This document shows positions 33,736 through 43,044 of a stretch of DNA of 64,000 nt, piece after piece. Below the pieces are notes generated by a model that ran no database searches, had not been told where the DNA came from, and saw nothing but the letters and a program-made list of their open reading frames with translations. The stretch's first letter is position 1, and every line of letters begins with the position of its first letter. The translations under genes and the position numbers were made by a program. Source of the stretch: Mycobacterium sp. Root135 (lineage in GTDB: Bacteria; Actinomycetota; Actinomycetes; Mycobacteriales; Mycobacteriaceae); NCBI RefSeq assembly GCF_001426545.1, contig NZ_LMEZ01000001.1, positions 1,459,873 to 1,523,872 on the forward strand, given 5' to 3'.

Positions 33736-36519
33736 CTAGCTCGCCCAGGAGATGGTCCGCAACTGCCGACGCGAGGAGATGTCGAGCTTGACGAACACCT
33801 TGCGCAGATGCCATTCCACGGTGTGGGTGCTGATGAACAGCTGGGCGCCGATCTCCTGATTGGTGAGCCCGTCGCCGGCCAACCTGGCAATCTGCGTTTC
33901 CTGGGCCGTCAACTCGCCGCTGGCGCTGGCCTTGTCGCTCGGGCTGCGCTTGCGCACCTTCTCCCCGGTGGCGACCAGCTCGCGCCGAGTCCGCTCGGCG
34001 AAGGCCGCGGCACCCATCCGGGTGAACGCCGCGTGCGCGACGTTCAGCTGCTTGCGGGCGTCGATGCGGCGATTCGCCCGCCGGAGCCACTCGCCGTAGG
34101 ACAACCTGGCCCGCGCACCGTGCAGCGATGCGCTGGCGCGGTCGAGGCGCTCGACGGCTTCCTCGAAGAACCCTTCGGCATGCTCGTCGGGGGCCAAGAG
34201 CGCCCGGGCGGCAGCCACCATGCCCAATCCCCAGTCGGTGCCACTGACACCTGGCCTCTGCTCGATGAGGGCCAGAGCCGACGAACCGGATTCGCGATCA
34301 CCCACATGCGCTGCCGCCTCGACCAATTCGAACAGGCTCCACCCGTAGAACCCGAGGTCTTCGTACTCGCAGCACTCGCGGGCCGCGGCCAGCGCCTCTT
34401 CGTAGCGTCCGAGCCCGTTGAAGAGGACCGCGGAGGTAAACCGGCTGACGCCGACGAGTCGCCCTTCGCCCCTTGCGATTCCGTCCGCAGCGGCGGCGGC
34501 CAACCTGCCGACGGCTTCGTCGGGGTCGCCCCGCCACGCCGCAAGGTTCAGGGAGTGGTACTTCACCGGCGTGTAACCCGTGGCCGCGGTGATGGCGTTG
34601 GCCTCCTCGATGAGCGTCTGAGCCATGCCGAATTCACCGGTGTACACGTGCACACCGGCCCGATAGACGAGCGCAGGCGGCAGCACGGCCAACGCGCCGG
34701 TGTCGCGGGCCCGGCGCACCGTGTCGGTCGCAATCTGCTGAAGCACCGCGTCGTCCCACAGCTCGTGCGCGGCAGATTCCTGGGCGATCGGGAACGGCCA
34801 TTGCACGGCCTGCCCAGTGTCGTTGCCGCCGTGAACGTTCCATAACTCCAGCGCCGACCGCATGTGTTCGGCACCGGCACCGGGACCGTCGAGGATTCGA
34901 GAGGTCATGCCGCTCAACAGGAAGTCGATCGGACGCTGCAGCTCCGCGACGCGGCCGACGGCGACCCGGCCCGCCCGCGCCACCGTCGACAGCATGCCCG
35001 GCTCACCGAGCCGACCCGCGTACATGGCCGCGGTGAGCGCCTCGAAGTAGGTCTCCCGCGCCACGTCGTCGGCGAGGCCGTCGAGTCGTGTTGCGGCACT
35101 GAGCAGTTGCGACGCGGCGTCGGCCGCCGTCGACGCACCCGGCTCACCGGCGCGACTGCTGGTGAACTCCATTTGGGCGCGCATCCGGGCGATGTGAGCC
35201 CGTTGGAGCGCCGTCAGCGGTCCCAGTTCGGCGATCGCGAGCAGCTCGTAGGCCGCGTCGGGTGCCGCCGCTTCCCGTTTGGCCTGGGCGGCGGCGATGG
35301 CCCGCGCGCCGCGCAGGACCGGATCGGAGGTCAGCACCGCCGCACGCTCCAGGAACGTGGCGGCCGCCGACACACCGCCTCGGCTTTGGGCGCGCCCCGC
35401 GGAGGTCTCCAGTTCGGCGGCCACGGCATCGTCCGGTCCCGACGCGGCGTTCGCGGCGTGCCACGCCCGACGGTCGGGCGCCGCCTCTGGATCGGTGGCA
35501 TCGGCCAGCGCCCCGTGGATCTCCCGACGCTCGGTCAGGTCGGCGGCACGGTAGGCGGCCGACCGCATCAACGGATGCTGAAACCGCATGCGCCTGCCGA
35601 ATTCGATCACGCCCGCAGCTTCGGCAGGCGCGAGGGCGTCGACTGGGATCCCCAGCCGCGCCGCAGCGCGAAGAAACAGGGCGGCATCCCCCACCGGCTC
35701 GGCCGCGGCGACGAGCAGCAGCCGCCGCGTCGACGCGGGCAACGCCTGAATGCGTCTGAGGAAGCCGTCTTCGATCTGACCAGCGGACGCCCGCCGGACC
35801 GTCGTCCCGAAGCCGCCGGCCAGCTCGGCGGCGGAGACGTTGCGCGGCACCTCCAGCAGCGCCAGCGGAATGCCACGCGTTTCCGCCACGATGCGGTCGC
35901 GCACGCGCGCGTCGATCTTGCCGATGACCACCGATTCGAGCAGCTCGCGCGCCTCGGCGTCGGAGAGGCCGCCGACCCTCAGTTCGGGCAAACCCTCGAG
36001 GACGTCGGCGACGCCGTCGCGCACCGCGAAGATCATGGCGACCGGCTCGGCCATCAGGCGACGCGCGACGAAACCGAGGGTTTGGACCGACACCTGGTCG
36101 AGCCACTGCGCGTCGTCGACGACACAGAGAACCGGTCGATCGGTGGCCGCCGCCGCCATCAGACTGAGCACCGCCAACCCGACGAGGAAGCGGTCGGGCG
36201 CGGGTCCGACTCCTCTGCCGAAGGCCACCGAGAGCGCCTCACGTTGCGGCTCTGGCACTTCGTCGGCGCGATCCATCAGGGGCGCGCACAGCTGCTGCAG
36301 CCCCGCGTACGCAAGCTCCATGTCGGATTCCACACCGGCCACCTGGACCAGCTGGAAGCCATCGGCCTCACCGATGACGAAGTCCACCAACGCCGACTTG
36401 CCAACCCCCGCCTCGCCGCGAATGACGAGCGCCCGGCTCTCCGCGGATCGGACGCTCGACAACACCTGCCGCAGCGTCGCGCATTCACCGGCGCGCCCGC
36501 GCAGATCCTTGCCCGACAT
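33736..36519 (-). CDS. LAL-type LuxR transcriptional regulator with AAA ATPase domain
   Basis: Large ATP-binding regulator of 927 aa. The N-terminal STAND/AAA domain has Walker A GEAGVGKSALVDF and Walker B VLCVVDDAQWLD. The middle, about 400-830, is helical and TPR-like. The C-terminus is a LuxR HTH (LTAQETQIARLAGDGLTNQE, then IGAQLFISTHTVEWHLRKVF). Such proteins activate transcription after binding ATP and an effector. The adjacent nitroreductase or the NmrA-like gene upstream are possible targets. The ATG at 36519 begins directly at the ATPase domain. Effector is unknown. Confidence 0.93.
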   Translation of the reverse strand: MSGKDLRGRAGECATLRQVLSSVRSAESRALVIRGEAGVGKSALVDFVIGEADGFQLVQVAGVESDMELAYAGLQQLCAPLMDRADEVPEPQREALSVAFGRGVGPAPDRFLVGLAVLSLMAAAATDRPVLCVVDDAQWLDQVSVQTLGFVARRLMAEPVAMIFAVRDGVADVLEGLPELRVGGLSDAEARELLESVVIGKIDARVRDRIVAETRGIPLALLEVPRNVSAAELAGGFGTTVRRASAGQIEDGFLRRIQALPASTRRLLLVAAAEPVGDAALFLRAAARLGIPVDALAPAEAAGVIEFGRRMRFQHPLMRSAAYRAADLTERREIHGALADATDPEAAPDRRAWHAANAASGPDDAVAAELETSAGRAQSRGGVSAAATFLERAAVLTSDPVLRGARAIAAAQAKREAAAPDAAYELLAIAELGPLTALQRAHIARMRAQMEFTSSRAGEPGASTAADAASQLLSAATRLDGLADDVARETYFEALTAAMYAGRLGEPGMLSTVARAGRVAVGRVAELQRPIDFLLSGMTSRILDGPGAGAEHMRSALELWNVHGGNDTGQAVQWPFPIAQESAAHELWDDAVLQQIATDTVRRARDTGALAVLPPALVYRAGVHVYTGEFGMAQTLIEEANAITAATGYTPVKYHSLNLAAWRGDPDEAVGRLAAAAADGIARGEGRLVGVSRFTSAVLFNGLGRYEEALAAARECCEYEDLGFYGWSLFELVEAAAHVGDRESGSSALALIEQRPGVSGTDWGLGMVAAARALLAPDEHAEGFFEEAVERLDRASASLHGARARLSYGEWLRRANRRIDARKQLNVAHAAFTRMGAAAFAERTRRELVATGEKVRKRSPSDKASASGELTAQETQIARLAGDGLTNQEIGAQLFISTHTVEWHLRKVFVKLDISSRRQLRTISWAS

Positions 36520-36585
36520 CTATCACCGCGTCTGTTTCGAGTGAACCCTCTTGCCCGCCGATCGTAGCGACGCGTCGAGGACCGA

Positions 36586-37344
36586 CTAACCCTTGGCCGC
36601 CGTTTCGATGATCCAGTCCTCGAAGCGAACGTCGTGGGCGACGGCCGCCTCGCCGGGTAGCAGCGTCCGCTCGTCGACGGCGAGCCCCAGGTACGTCGCC
36701 GTGGCGTCGGCGATCACCTGACGGGCGTCGCCGCGTGCGGTGAGCGCCGTCCGAATCAGGTCCGGCAGCAAGAATTCCCGCGGTCCTCCGACCTCCAGGA
36801 TGCCGTTGCGCGGATCGCCGAGCGTGGCGACGGCGAGCGCGCGTGCGACGTCGACGGCGGCCATCGGCCGAATCAGCACGGCAGGCAACCGCACCGTCGC
36901 GTCCACCGTCGCCGAGTCGGCGATGGTCCTGAGGAATTCGAAGAACTGCGTCGCCCGCACGATCGTGTACGGGATCGGACCCGCGGCGACGAGACCCTCC
37001 TGCGTCGACTTCGCCCTGGAGTAACCGCTCTGCGGCGCCAAGCGGTCGGTGCCCACCACCGACAACATCACGTGATGGCCGACGCGCGCGTCGGCCTCCG
37101 CCTCCAGCAGGTGGGTGGTCGACCGGCGGAAGAAGTCCATCGCGGCGTCGTCTTCGGTGGACGGCGAGTTCGACACGTCGACCACCGCCGCCGCGCCGGC
37201 AAGCGCCTCCGCCAAGCCCTCACCGGTCAGGGAGTCGACGCCGGTCGACGGCGCGGCGGCCACGGCCTCGTGGCCGTCGGCGGTCAACGTCTTGACCAGC
37301 TTCGAGCCCACCTGCCCGGTTCCTCCGACGACGACGATCTTCAC
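36586..37344 (-). CDS. NmrA-like/atypical SDR NAD(P)-binding protein
   Basis: Atypical short-chain dehydrogenase of 252 aa. The Rossmann motif VVVGGTGQVGSKLV is at the very N-terminus, followed by VVDVSNSP and YSRAKSTQEGLVAAG, then PYTIVRATQFFEFL. NmrA-like members often lack the catalytic Tyr and sense NADP or reduce quinones or flavonoids. YSRAK may be a functional YxxxK. GTG start at 37344. It is upstream of the LAL regulator in the same direction and divergent from the phosphotransferase-like gene. Confidence 0.88.
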   Translation of the reverse strand: MKIVVVGGTGQVGSKLVKTLTADGHEAVAAAPSTGVDSLTGEGLAEALAGAAAVVDVSNSPSTEDDAAMDFFRRSTTHLLEAEADARVGHHVMLSVVGTDRLAPQSGYSRAKSTQEGLVAAGPIPYTIVRATQFFEFLRTIADSATVDATVRLPAVLIRPMAAVDVARALAVATLGDPRNGILEVGGPREFLLPDLIRTALTARGDARQVIADATATYLGLAVDERTLLPGEAAVAHDVRFEDWIIETAAKG

Positions 37345-37441
37345 AATGGGCCTCTTCCTGGTCCGACGACGACACGTGTTCGACCGTCAGAACGGATGGG
37401 ACGACGCGGATTCATCCCGCCACCCGTGCCACCATTCGAGG

Positions 37442-38269
37442 GTGACCGACCTCCCACCCGGCGTCCAGAGCCAGTTCGACGAATGGGAGCTCACCGTCGA
37501 CGGACCGGTGACGCAGGGGTCCGCGTCAACCGTGGTGGCCGTGCGCACGTCGGATGGCGCGCCAGCGGTCCTCAAGCTCGCCTCGCCCAACGTCGAGTCC
37601 GAACACGAGCACCTCGCGCTTCGACGCTGGGGCGGTGTCGGGGCGGTTCGCCTGCTACGGGCCGACCCGCATCGCCGCGCCCTGCTGGTGGAGCGGCTAA
37701 GCACACAGAGCCTCGACACCCTGTGGGACGTCGAGGCCTGCGAGGTGGTGGCGGCACTGTACCGGCGAATTCACGTTCCAGCTCTGCCCCAATTGCGTTC
37801 CCTGGCAACCGTTGTCGAACAGTGGGTTCGTGACTTCGAGGACCTGCCGCGCGGCGCGCCCATCCCTCATCGGCTGGTGGAGCAGGCGATCGCCGCGGCG
37901 CGCGAGCTGACGTCAGACCACGACGCCGGCGTCGTTCTGCATGGCGATCTGCACTACCGGAAGGTGCTCGCCGGCGATCGGGAACCGTGGTCGGTGATCG
38001 GACCCAAACCCCTCAACGGTGACCCGCACTTCGAGATCGCCCCCATGCTGTGGCACCGCTGGGACGAGCTCGAGGGATACGTCCGCGCCGGTGTTCGCAC
38101 GCGCTTCTACGCTCTCGTCGAAGCGGCGGGTCTCGACGAGGCGCGCGCCCGGGCGTGGGTCCTGGTCCGCGTGGTCCATCAGGCGGTGCGCGCGCTCGTC
38201 GGCCAATCCACTTCCGGCCCAGCCGAACTCACCAAGTACGTCGCGCTCGCCAAGGCCGTTCAGGATTGA
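37442..38269 (+). CDS. APH(6)-like aminoglycoside/hydroxyurea phosphotransferase-family protein, altered active site
   Basis: Kinase-fold protein of 275 aa resembling the streptomycin 6-kinase/hydroxyurea resistance family. The N-lobe has GSASTVVAVRTSDGAPAVLKL, and the catalytic loop is HGDLHYRKVL (167-176). In the family this loop is HGDLHxxNVL and the following metal-binding segment is IDPKP; here the Asn is Lys (K174) and the Asp is Gly (G187 in VIGPKPLNGDPHFE). Both Mg-ligand positions are therefore changed while the rest of the domain is well kept. It may be a non-catalytic paralogue. GTG start at 37442; the open frame further upstream overlaps the divergent gene and is not used. Confidence 0.82.
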   Translation: MTDLPPGVQSQFDEWELTVDGPVTQGSASTVVAVRTSDGAPAVLKLASPNVESEHEHLALRRWGGVGAVRLLRADPHRRALLVERLSTQSLDTLWDVEACEVVAALYRRIHVPALPQLRSLATVVEQWVRDFEDLPRGAPIPHRLVEQAIAAARELTSDHDAGVVLHGDLHYRKVLAGDREPWSVIGPKPLNGDPHFEIAPMLWHRWDELEGYVRAGVRTRFYALVEAAGLDEARARAWVLVRVVHQAVRALVGQSTSGPAELTKYVALAKAVQD

Positions 38270-38273
38270 CCGG

Positions 38274-38534
38274 CTAGAGGTGCTTGGACACCTCGCCGTG
38301 CAGGTCGGGCCACGGCGGCCTGCGGACCATGGCAACCCCGGCCAGCAGCGTTGCGAGCAACCCGACGAGGATTCCCATCATCGCCATGCGGGTGTCGTCC
38401 GTCGCCGGTGACCAGATGGGCTTGCCGTCCTTGACGACGAAGACGCCGACGGGTTTCGACACCGCGATGACGGTCGCGCCGTCTGGCGTGTCGTACTGCT
38501 GACCGAACACCGTCAATTCGCTTCGTGCGTCCAT
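38274..38534 (-). CDS. Small membrane protein, 86 aa
   Basis: I do not recognise the family. The N-terminal 45 residues form a short beta-type segment (VFGQQYDTPDGATVIAVSKPVGVFVVKDGK), followed by one TM helix (MAMMGILVGLLATLLAGVAMV) and a short basic cytoplasmic-type tail RRPPWPDLHGEVSKHL. The ATG at 38534 is plausible though the ribosome site is weak. It converges on the phosphotransferase-like gene with 4 bases between. Probably a mycobacterial-specific envelope protein. Confidence 0.7.
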   Translation of the reverse strand: MDARSELTVFGQQYDTPDGATVIAVSKPVGVFVVKDGKPIWSPATDDTRMAMMGILVGLLATLLAGVAMVRRPPWPDLHGEVSKHL

Positions 38535-38575
38535 GCGTTACTGCCTACCGCATGGCGCCCGCGGTATCGACCGAA

Positions 38576-38797
38576 TCAGCCGGGAAGGCCCTGCTCCTCG
38601 GGCGGCAGCGCGGCCGGACCCGTGATCTGGGGGGCGACCGACATCTGCGTCGGCGCAGGCGAGGACTGGGTCATGGTCACTCCGGTCTCCATGTCGCCTG
38701 CGACGGCGCCGCTGCTCGCGGGCCCCTGCAGGACGGCGATTCCGATGGCGGCGGCGGTGACGGCGGCGCTTCCTCCGATGACGGCGAAGATCTTCAT
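38576..38797 (-). CDS. Small secreted or anchored Ala/Pro-rich protein, 73 aa
   Basis: Short exported protein. Residues 1-25 (MKIFAVIGGSAAVTAAAIGI, then AVLQG) look like an uncleaved or weakly cleaved signal segment; the rest is a Thr/Pro/Ala-rich tail (TMTQSSPAPTQMSVAPQITG). CTAGGAGAAG lies at good spacing before the ATG, supporting real translation. No cysteine, so not a lipoprotein. Possibly co-transcribed with the 86-aa membrane protein 41 bases downstream. Function is unknown. Confidence 0.7.
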   Translation of the reverse strand: MKIFAVIGGSAAVTAAAIGIAVLQGPASSGAVAGDMETGVTMTQSSPAPTQMSVAPQITGPAALPPEEQGLPG

Positions 38798-38910
38798 GTG
38801 TGGCTTCTCCTAGAGTCGTCGAGCAACAGTTCGTTACTCTAGGTAAGTAGGTTCCACGTAAGCGCTCGCTTCAAACCCGTTCACCCGAGGCGCTTTCTAC
38901 CAGTGGGGTT

Positions 38911-41040
38911 TTACGCAACGCTCTCTGCGCCGCACCAGGCGTCCGCGGGGACTCCCGACCCGCCGCCGCAGACCAGTGCGCCCACCAGGGTGGCCCCCTC
39001 AGACGGCGGGAACATCGGCTGGGCAGGCGGCAGGATGGGGAAGATTCGGGCGCCGCTGACACCGGTCAGGAAGGCGACGATCTGGGCGGGAACGTTGGTG
39101 ATCACGTACAGACCGTCGAAGAAGACCTTCACCGGCACCACCAGGAAACCCGGCACGCCCGCGGCGCTGTCGTTGCCAAACGTGTAGACGTAGTACGGAA
39201 TCGTGGCGAAGATCGTGCGGATCCCCAGCGCCAGATTGGTGACGAGGTCGGGGTAGTCGTTCTGCGCGATCGCGGCGAGCAACGCCGCCTTCACGTCGTC
39301 CGGATGCGTGCTTCCGCCGCCGAGTGACGTCAGGGGCACACCGTCGGACCCCGGCCTCGGCGTGCCACCGAACAGGCTCACCACTGTCGGCGTCGTGTCG
39401 ACGATCTCGTACTCCGAGTTGACGTTGCCTTCGGCGAAGGCGCCGCCGTTGGCGATGACGAAAGTCGCCGTCTCGTCCGGTGATTGGAAGCCGTGCCCGA
39501 AGCCCACCTGAGGCTGATGACCGTGATCGGTGACGACGATGACGGTCCAGTCCTCCCCCATTGCCTCTCGGGCGGCGATCGCGGCCCGGATCAGACCGAG
39601 GTTGTCATCCATGTTCTGAATGGCCAACTTGTATTCCTCCGACGCGCCGCCGTACATGTGCCCGTTCTCGTCGACCCCGACGAAGTAGGAGAAGAGGAAG
39701 TTGGGCGTGTCGGCGGCCGTCAGCGCGGCGATCGTCTCGTTGGCCACGGCGTCGTCGGTGTCGATCCAGTTCTTGTCGCCTGGGACCTGCGACACGAAGG
39801 TGTTGACGTCGGCCCCATACTTGCCCGCGCCCGAGATGGCGTTGATGACGTTCCAGTTGGCCACGGTCATCGTCTTGATGTCGCGGTCGATCCCCTCGAG
39901 TTGGTCGAACACCGTGGGCCACTTGTCGTAGGTCCATGGCGTGAAGACGTTGTTGATCACGCCCGTCCGCTCACCCCACACCCCGGTCAGGATCGACGTC
40001 CAGGACGGGTTGGAGATGGTGGTGTGCCCGACGATGCTCGACGCGGCAGTCGTGCTGTGCTGCATCAGGTCGAGGAAGTTCTCGTTCTCGGGGTCGGCCA
40101 GGATTCTGCTCAGGTTGGTCCCGTCGACGCCGATGACCAGGACGTGCTGCGTGGTGGGGTCGACCTGGGTGACCACCGGCTGCGAGCTCACCCGCGCGGG
40201 GCGCGGGGCGAACACCCGCTCGAACTCGTTGCGCACCAACGACAACACCGCTGACAGGATGGGAATCTGGAACGGCGAACCGTTGACCGGATTGAGCAGC
40301 GGTCGGAACAGTGCGTCGACGAAGTCGGCGATCGCCGTCACCAGGGTCTGCGGTCGTGGTGCGACGACGGGCGCGAGGGCCGTCACCGCCGCCGCGGCGA
40401 CAGTCGGGGTTGGTGCCGACACGAGCGACGCCCTCGTGGTGGAGGCCGGCGTGGAAGTGTCGACCGCGGCGGTGCGACTCACCGTCTTCGACTGCTGGTG
40501 GGCCGCGCTTGCCGGGGCGACGGCCGTCGTGACGTCGCGGGTCTTCGTCGAAGTGACGACTTGGTGCTCGTTCTTCGAGCCGGTCGACGCCGGCTGCCCG
40601 ACCGTAACCTCTGGCGCCGGAACGACTTCCGGATCGTCGTCGTCGACGACGACTGGCGGGCTGTCGTCTACGGGCTTGGGGTCGACGTCCTTCGGCTCGT
40701 CAGCCTTCGGTTCGGCCGCCTTGGGCTCGTCACCCTTGGCGTCGTCGCCCTTCGGCTCGTCGGCCTTGGGGTCGTCCGCCGTCGAATTACCGTGCGTCCC
40801 AGATTTGCCGGTGCCCGCGGTGACCGACGTCGGCTTCTTGGGCCCCGTCGCGGTACCCGGACCGGTAGTTTCCTTGGTCGACGGTGCGCCGGCGCTTGCC
40901 GAGGGCGGGGATTCGCTCGACGACGACGAGTCCGAGGCTGGTTGGGCGTAGGCGAGTCCCGGGGTGGTGGCCATCGCCACTCCCACCCCGAGCGTGACGG
41001 CAAGCGCTCCGACCCGGCCGATGTACCTGGCATGACCCAC
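38911..41040 (-). CDS. Secreted type-I phosphodiesterase/nucleotide pyrophosphatase-family protein
   Basis: Exported alkaline-phosphatase-superfamily enzyme of 709 aa. The GTG start at 41040 (MGHARYIGRVGALAV) follows GGAGGA; upstream in-frame sequence is not needed. Signal peptide 1-34, then a linker with repeated Asp/Glu-Pro-Lys units (about 80-130), a helical mycobacterial block (LVTAIADFVDALFRPLLNPV), then the catalytic domain from about 310. Metal and nucleophile regions are VLVIGVDGTNLSRI, HTTISNPSWTSILTG (Thr/Ser nucleophile), YFVGVDENGHMYG and VIVVTDHGHQPQVGFGHGFQ. Substrate could be a nucleotide, phospholipid or phosphonate ester. The N-terminal layout matches the propeller protein at 1185-4352. 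Confidence 0.9.
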   Translation of the reverse strand: MGHARYIGRVGALAVTLGVGVAMATTPGLAYAQPASDSSSSSESPPSASAGAPSTKETTGPGTATGPKKPTSVTAGTGKSGTHGNSTADDPKADEPKGDDAKGDEPKAAEPKADEPKDVDPKPVDDSPPVVVDDDDPEVVPAPEVTVGQPASTGSKNEHQVVTSTKTRDVTTAVAPASAAHQQSKTVSRTAAVDTSTPASTTRASLVSAPTPTVAAAAVTALAPVVAPRPQTLVTAIADFVDALFRPLLNPVNGSPFQIPILSAVLSLVRNEFERVFAPRPARVSSQPVVTQVDPTTQHVLVIGVDGTNLSRILADPENENFLDLMQHSTTAASSIVGHTTISNPSWTSILTGVWGERTGVINNVFTPWTYDKWPTVFDQLEGIDRDIKTMTVANWNVINAISGAGKYGADVNTFVSQVPGDKNWIDTDDAVANETIAALTAADTPNFLFSYFVGVDENGHMYGGASEEYKLAIQNMDDNLGLIRAAIAAREAMGEDWTVIVVTDHGHQPQVGFGHGFQSPDETATFVIANGGAFAEGNVNSEYEIVDTTPTVVSLFGGTPRPGSDGVPLTSLGGGSTHPDDVKAALLAAIAQNDYPDLVTNLALGIRTIFATIPYYVYTFGNDSAAGVPGFLVVPVKVFFDGLYVITNVPAQIVAFLTGVSGARIFPILPPAQPMFPPSEGATLVGALVCGGGSGVPADAWCGAESVA

Positions 41041-41168
41041 GACGGTGTCCTCCGTTTCGCCGCGGCGTCGGCTGCCAACTTGCTGCGCCTTCGCCGTCAA
41101 TTCACTGTGGCGAAAATTACGCGAGTGGGGCTGCCGACCACCCCGGAATCGAGGAAGTCGTACGTGGG

Positions 41169-41936
41169 TCAGTAAACGGTGTAGCCGCCGTCGATGACGA
41201 CGACCGAACCCGTCATGAACGACGAGGCGTCGGATGCCATGTAGACCACCGTCGGCGCGATCTCCTCGGGAAGCGCGTACCGCTTCATCGGCGCGTCCTC
41301 GATCCAGTGCTGACGGAATTCGGGTTTGTCGACCGGCGCCATCTCGGTCTTGACGTATCCGGGGGCGATCGCGTTGACCCTGATGCCGTACGGCGCCCAC
41401 TCGGCGGCCAACGACTTGGTCAGCTGATGCACCGCGGCCTTAGACGCGTTGTACGACGGCTGCCACTGCGGCCGGTTGACGATGAGCGAACTGATCGAGC
41501 CCACGTTGAGGATGTTGCCGCCGCCGTGGTCCTTCATGTACGCACCCGCGCGCTGGCTGAGCCGCCACAGCGACCGTGTGTTCACGTCGAAGACCAAGTC
41601 CCACTCGTCGTCGGTGATCTCCAGTGCAGGCTTGTGGAGGGCAAGACCGGCGTTGTTGAGCAGCAGATCGAGCCCACCCAGCCGCTCGACGGCGCCTTCG
41701 ATGGCCGCGTCGGGACCGTCCTGTGCGGTGATGTCGACCTCGAAGGCCTTGACGTCGAGGCCGTCCCGAGCCAATTCGGCGACGGCGGCGGCGTTGCGGT
41801 CGGCGTCGCGAGAGACGAACACGACGTCGGCACCCGCCTCGGCGAGGCCGCGCACGAATGCCAGCCCAAGGCCGCGGTTGCCCCCGGTGACCAGGGCGCG
41901 CTTGCCGGTCAACGAGAATGCGTCGAGAACGGTCAT
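41169..41936 (-). CDS. SDR-family sugar/polyol dehydrogenase
   Basis: Classical short-chain dehydrogenase of 255 aa. Cofactor motif TGGNRGLG, NNAG at about 90, the catalytic Ser in VGSISS, and YNASK for the Tyr-Lys pair; VIDGGYTVY ends the protein. Style is close to gluconate-5-dehydrogenase and sugar-alcohol dehydrogenases. It begins 25 bases after the second ABC permease on the same strand, so it probably oxidises the sugar or polyol brought in by that transporter. The exact substrate is not evident. Confidence 0.92.
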   Translation of the reverse strand: MTVLDAFSLTGKRALVTGGNRGLGLAFVRGLAEAGADVVFVSRDADRNAAAVAELARDGLDVKAFEVDITAQDGPDAAIEGAVERLGGLDLLLNNAGLALHKPALEITDDEWDLVFDVNTRSLWRLSQRAGAYMKDHGGGNILNVGSISSLIVNRPQWQPSYNASKAAVHQLTKSLAAEWAPYGIRVNAIAPGYVKTEMAPVDKPEFRQHWIEDAPMKRYALPEEIAPTVVYMASDASSFMTGSVVVIDGGYTVY

Positions 41937-41961
41937 GTGGTCTTCTCCATTTCTTGGCGAG

Positions 41962-43044
41962 CTAATCGCCGCCGCGGAATCGTCGTGTGGTCAGTCCGTT
42001 GAGCAGAGCGGCCACGATGAGGACGACACCGAGGGCGAGCAATTGGAACTGGGTGCCGGTGTTGCCCTCGAAGTACAGGATGATGCCGGCGTTGAGCCAC
42101 ACGATGAGGAGCGTGGCGAGCAGGACACCGGCCAACCGCCCGACGCCGCCGGTGATGGCCACCCCGCCGAGGACGGCGATGGTGATCGCAGGCAGGGCCA
42201 GCCCGTTGCCCGCCGTGCCGGAATCGGGCCGCGCCGAGGCGAATTCGGCGGTGATGTAGACCGCCACCAGGCCGGACAACACTCCGGAGGTGACGTAGGC
42301 GCGCATCCGGGTGCCTGGAACGTCGACCCCGGCCCAGCGGGCGGCGACGTCGTTGGTTCCGACACCGTAGAGTCGCCGGCCAAACGTGCCGCGGCCCAAC
42401 GCCAACCACAACACCACCAGGACCGGAACCAAGAAGGTGAACACGCCGAGGGGTACGTCGGGGACGTAGTCGCCGATGATCGGAACGCTCACCGAACCGG
42501 TGAGGGTGTAGAGGTCCTGAATCTGCGGACTGTTGATCGGCTTCTGGTCGTTGATCACCAGGGCGATGGACTTGTATGCGTAATAAGTCGCCAACGTCGC
42601 GATCAGCGCGGGAAAGCCGATGCGGGCCACCAGGAATCCGTTGACAGCGCCCAGCACGGCACCGGCGACGACGGCCAGCAGAACGGCGGCCAGCAGGGGC
42701 CAACCCCACTTGCCGTAGGCGAAGCCGAAGATCATTCCGACCAACGACACCATGGCGCCGACCGACAGGTCGATGCCGCCGCGACCGGACACGATGACGA
42801 CGAGTTCGGCGAATCCCAGCAGCGCCAACGGAACTGCGTCGATGAGGGTGGCCGACATGTAGTCGAAGTCGTAGTCGCCGGAGAGGTACCCGTTGGCGCT
42901 CATGTACGACAACCACGCGACGACCACGACGATAAGGACGCCGAGCAACACGATGCGCTGCGTCAGAACCGCTTCGACGATCCGGTCCACGGGACTGCGC
43001 GTCGCGGGCTTCTCCGCGGCCGGGGCGGGTGTCTCGACGCTCAT
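41962..43044 (-). CDS. Sugar ABC transporter permease (RhaQ/RbsC-like)
   Basis: Inner-membrane permease of 360 aa, family BPD_transp_2, about 9-10 TM. The ribose/rhamnose permease signature is SGRGGIDLSVGAMVSLVGM, with GRRLYGVGTNDVAARWAGVD, then LPAITIAVLGGVAITGGVGRL in the second half. ATG 43044 follows AGGAGAGACCC and overlaps the stop of the first permease by 4 bases (ATGA). It presumably forms a heterodimer with the neighbouring permease. Part of the RhaSTPQ-like operon. Confidence 0.93.
   Translation of the reverse strand: MSVETPAPAAEKPATRSPVDRIVEAVLTQRIVLLGVLIVVVVAWLSYMSANGYLSGDYDFDYMSATLIDAVPLALLGFAELVVIVSGRGGIDLSVGAMVSLVGMIFGFAYGKWGWPLLAAVLLAVVAGAVLGAVNGFLVARIGFPALIATLATYYAYKSIALVINDQKPINSPQIQDLYTLTGSVSVPIIGDYVPDVPLGVFTFLVPVLVVLWLALGRGTFGRRLYGVGTNDVAARWAGVDVPGTRMRAYVTSGVLSGLVAVYITAEFASARPDSGTAGNGLALPAITIAVLGGVAITGGVGRLAGVLLATLLIVWLNAGIILYFEGNTGTQFQLLALGVVLIVAALLNGLTTRRFRGGD

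Noticed and set aside
34864..36567. Plus-strand open frame opposite the LAL regulator gene
   Set aside because: Antisense shadow without recognisable domains.
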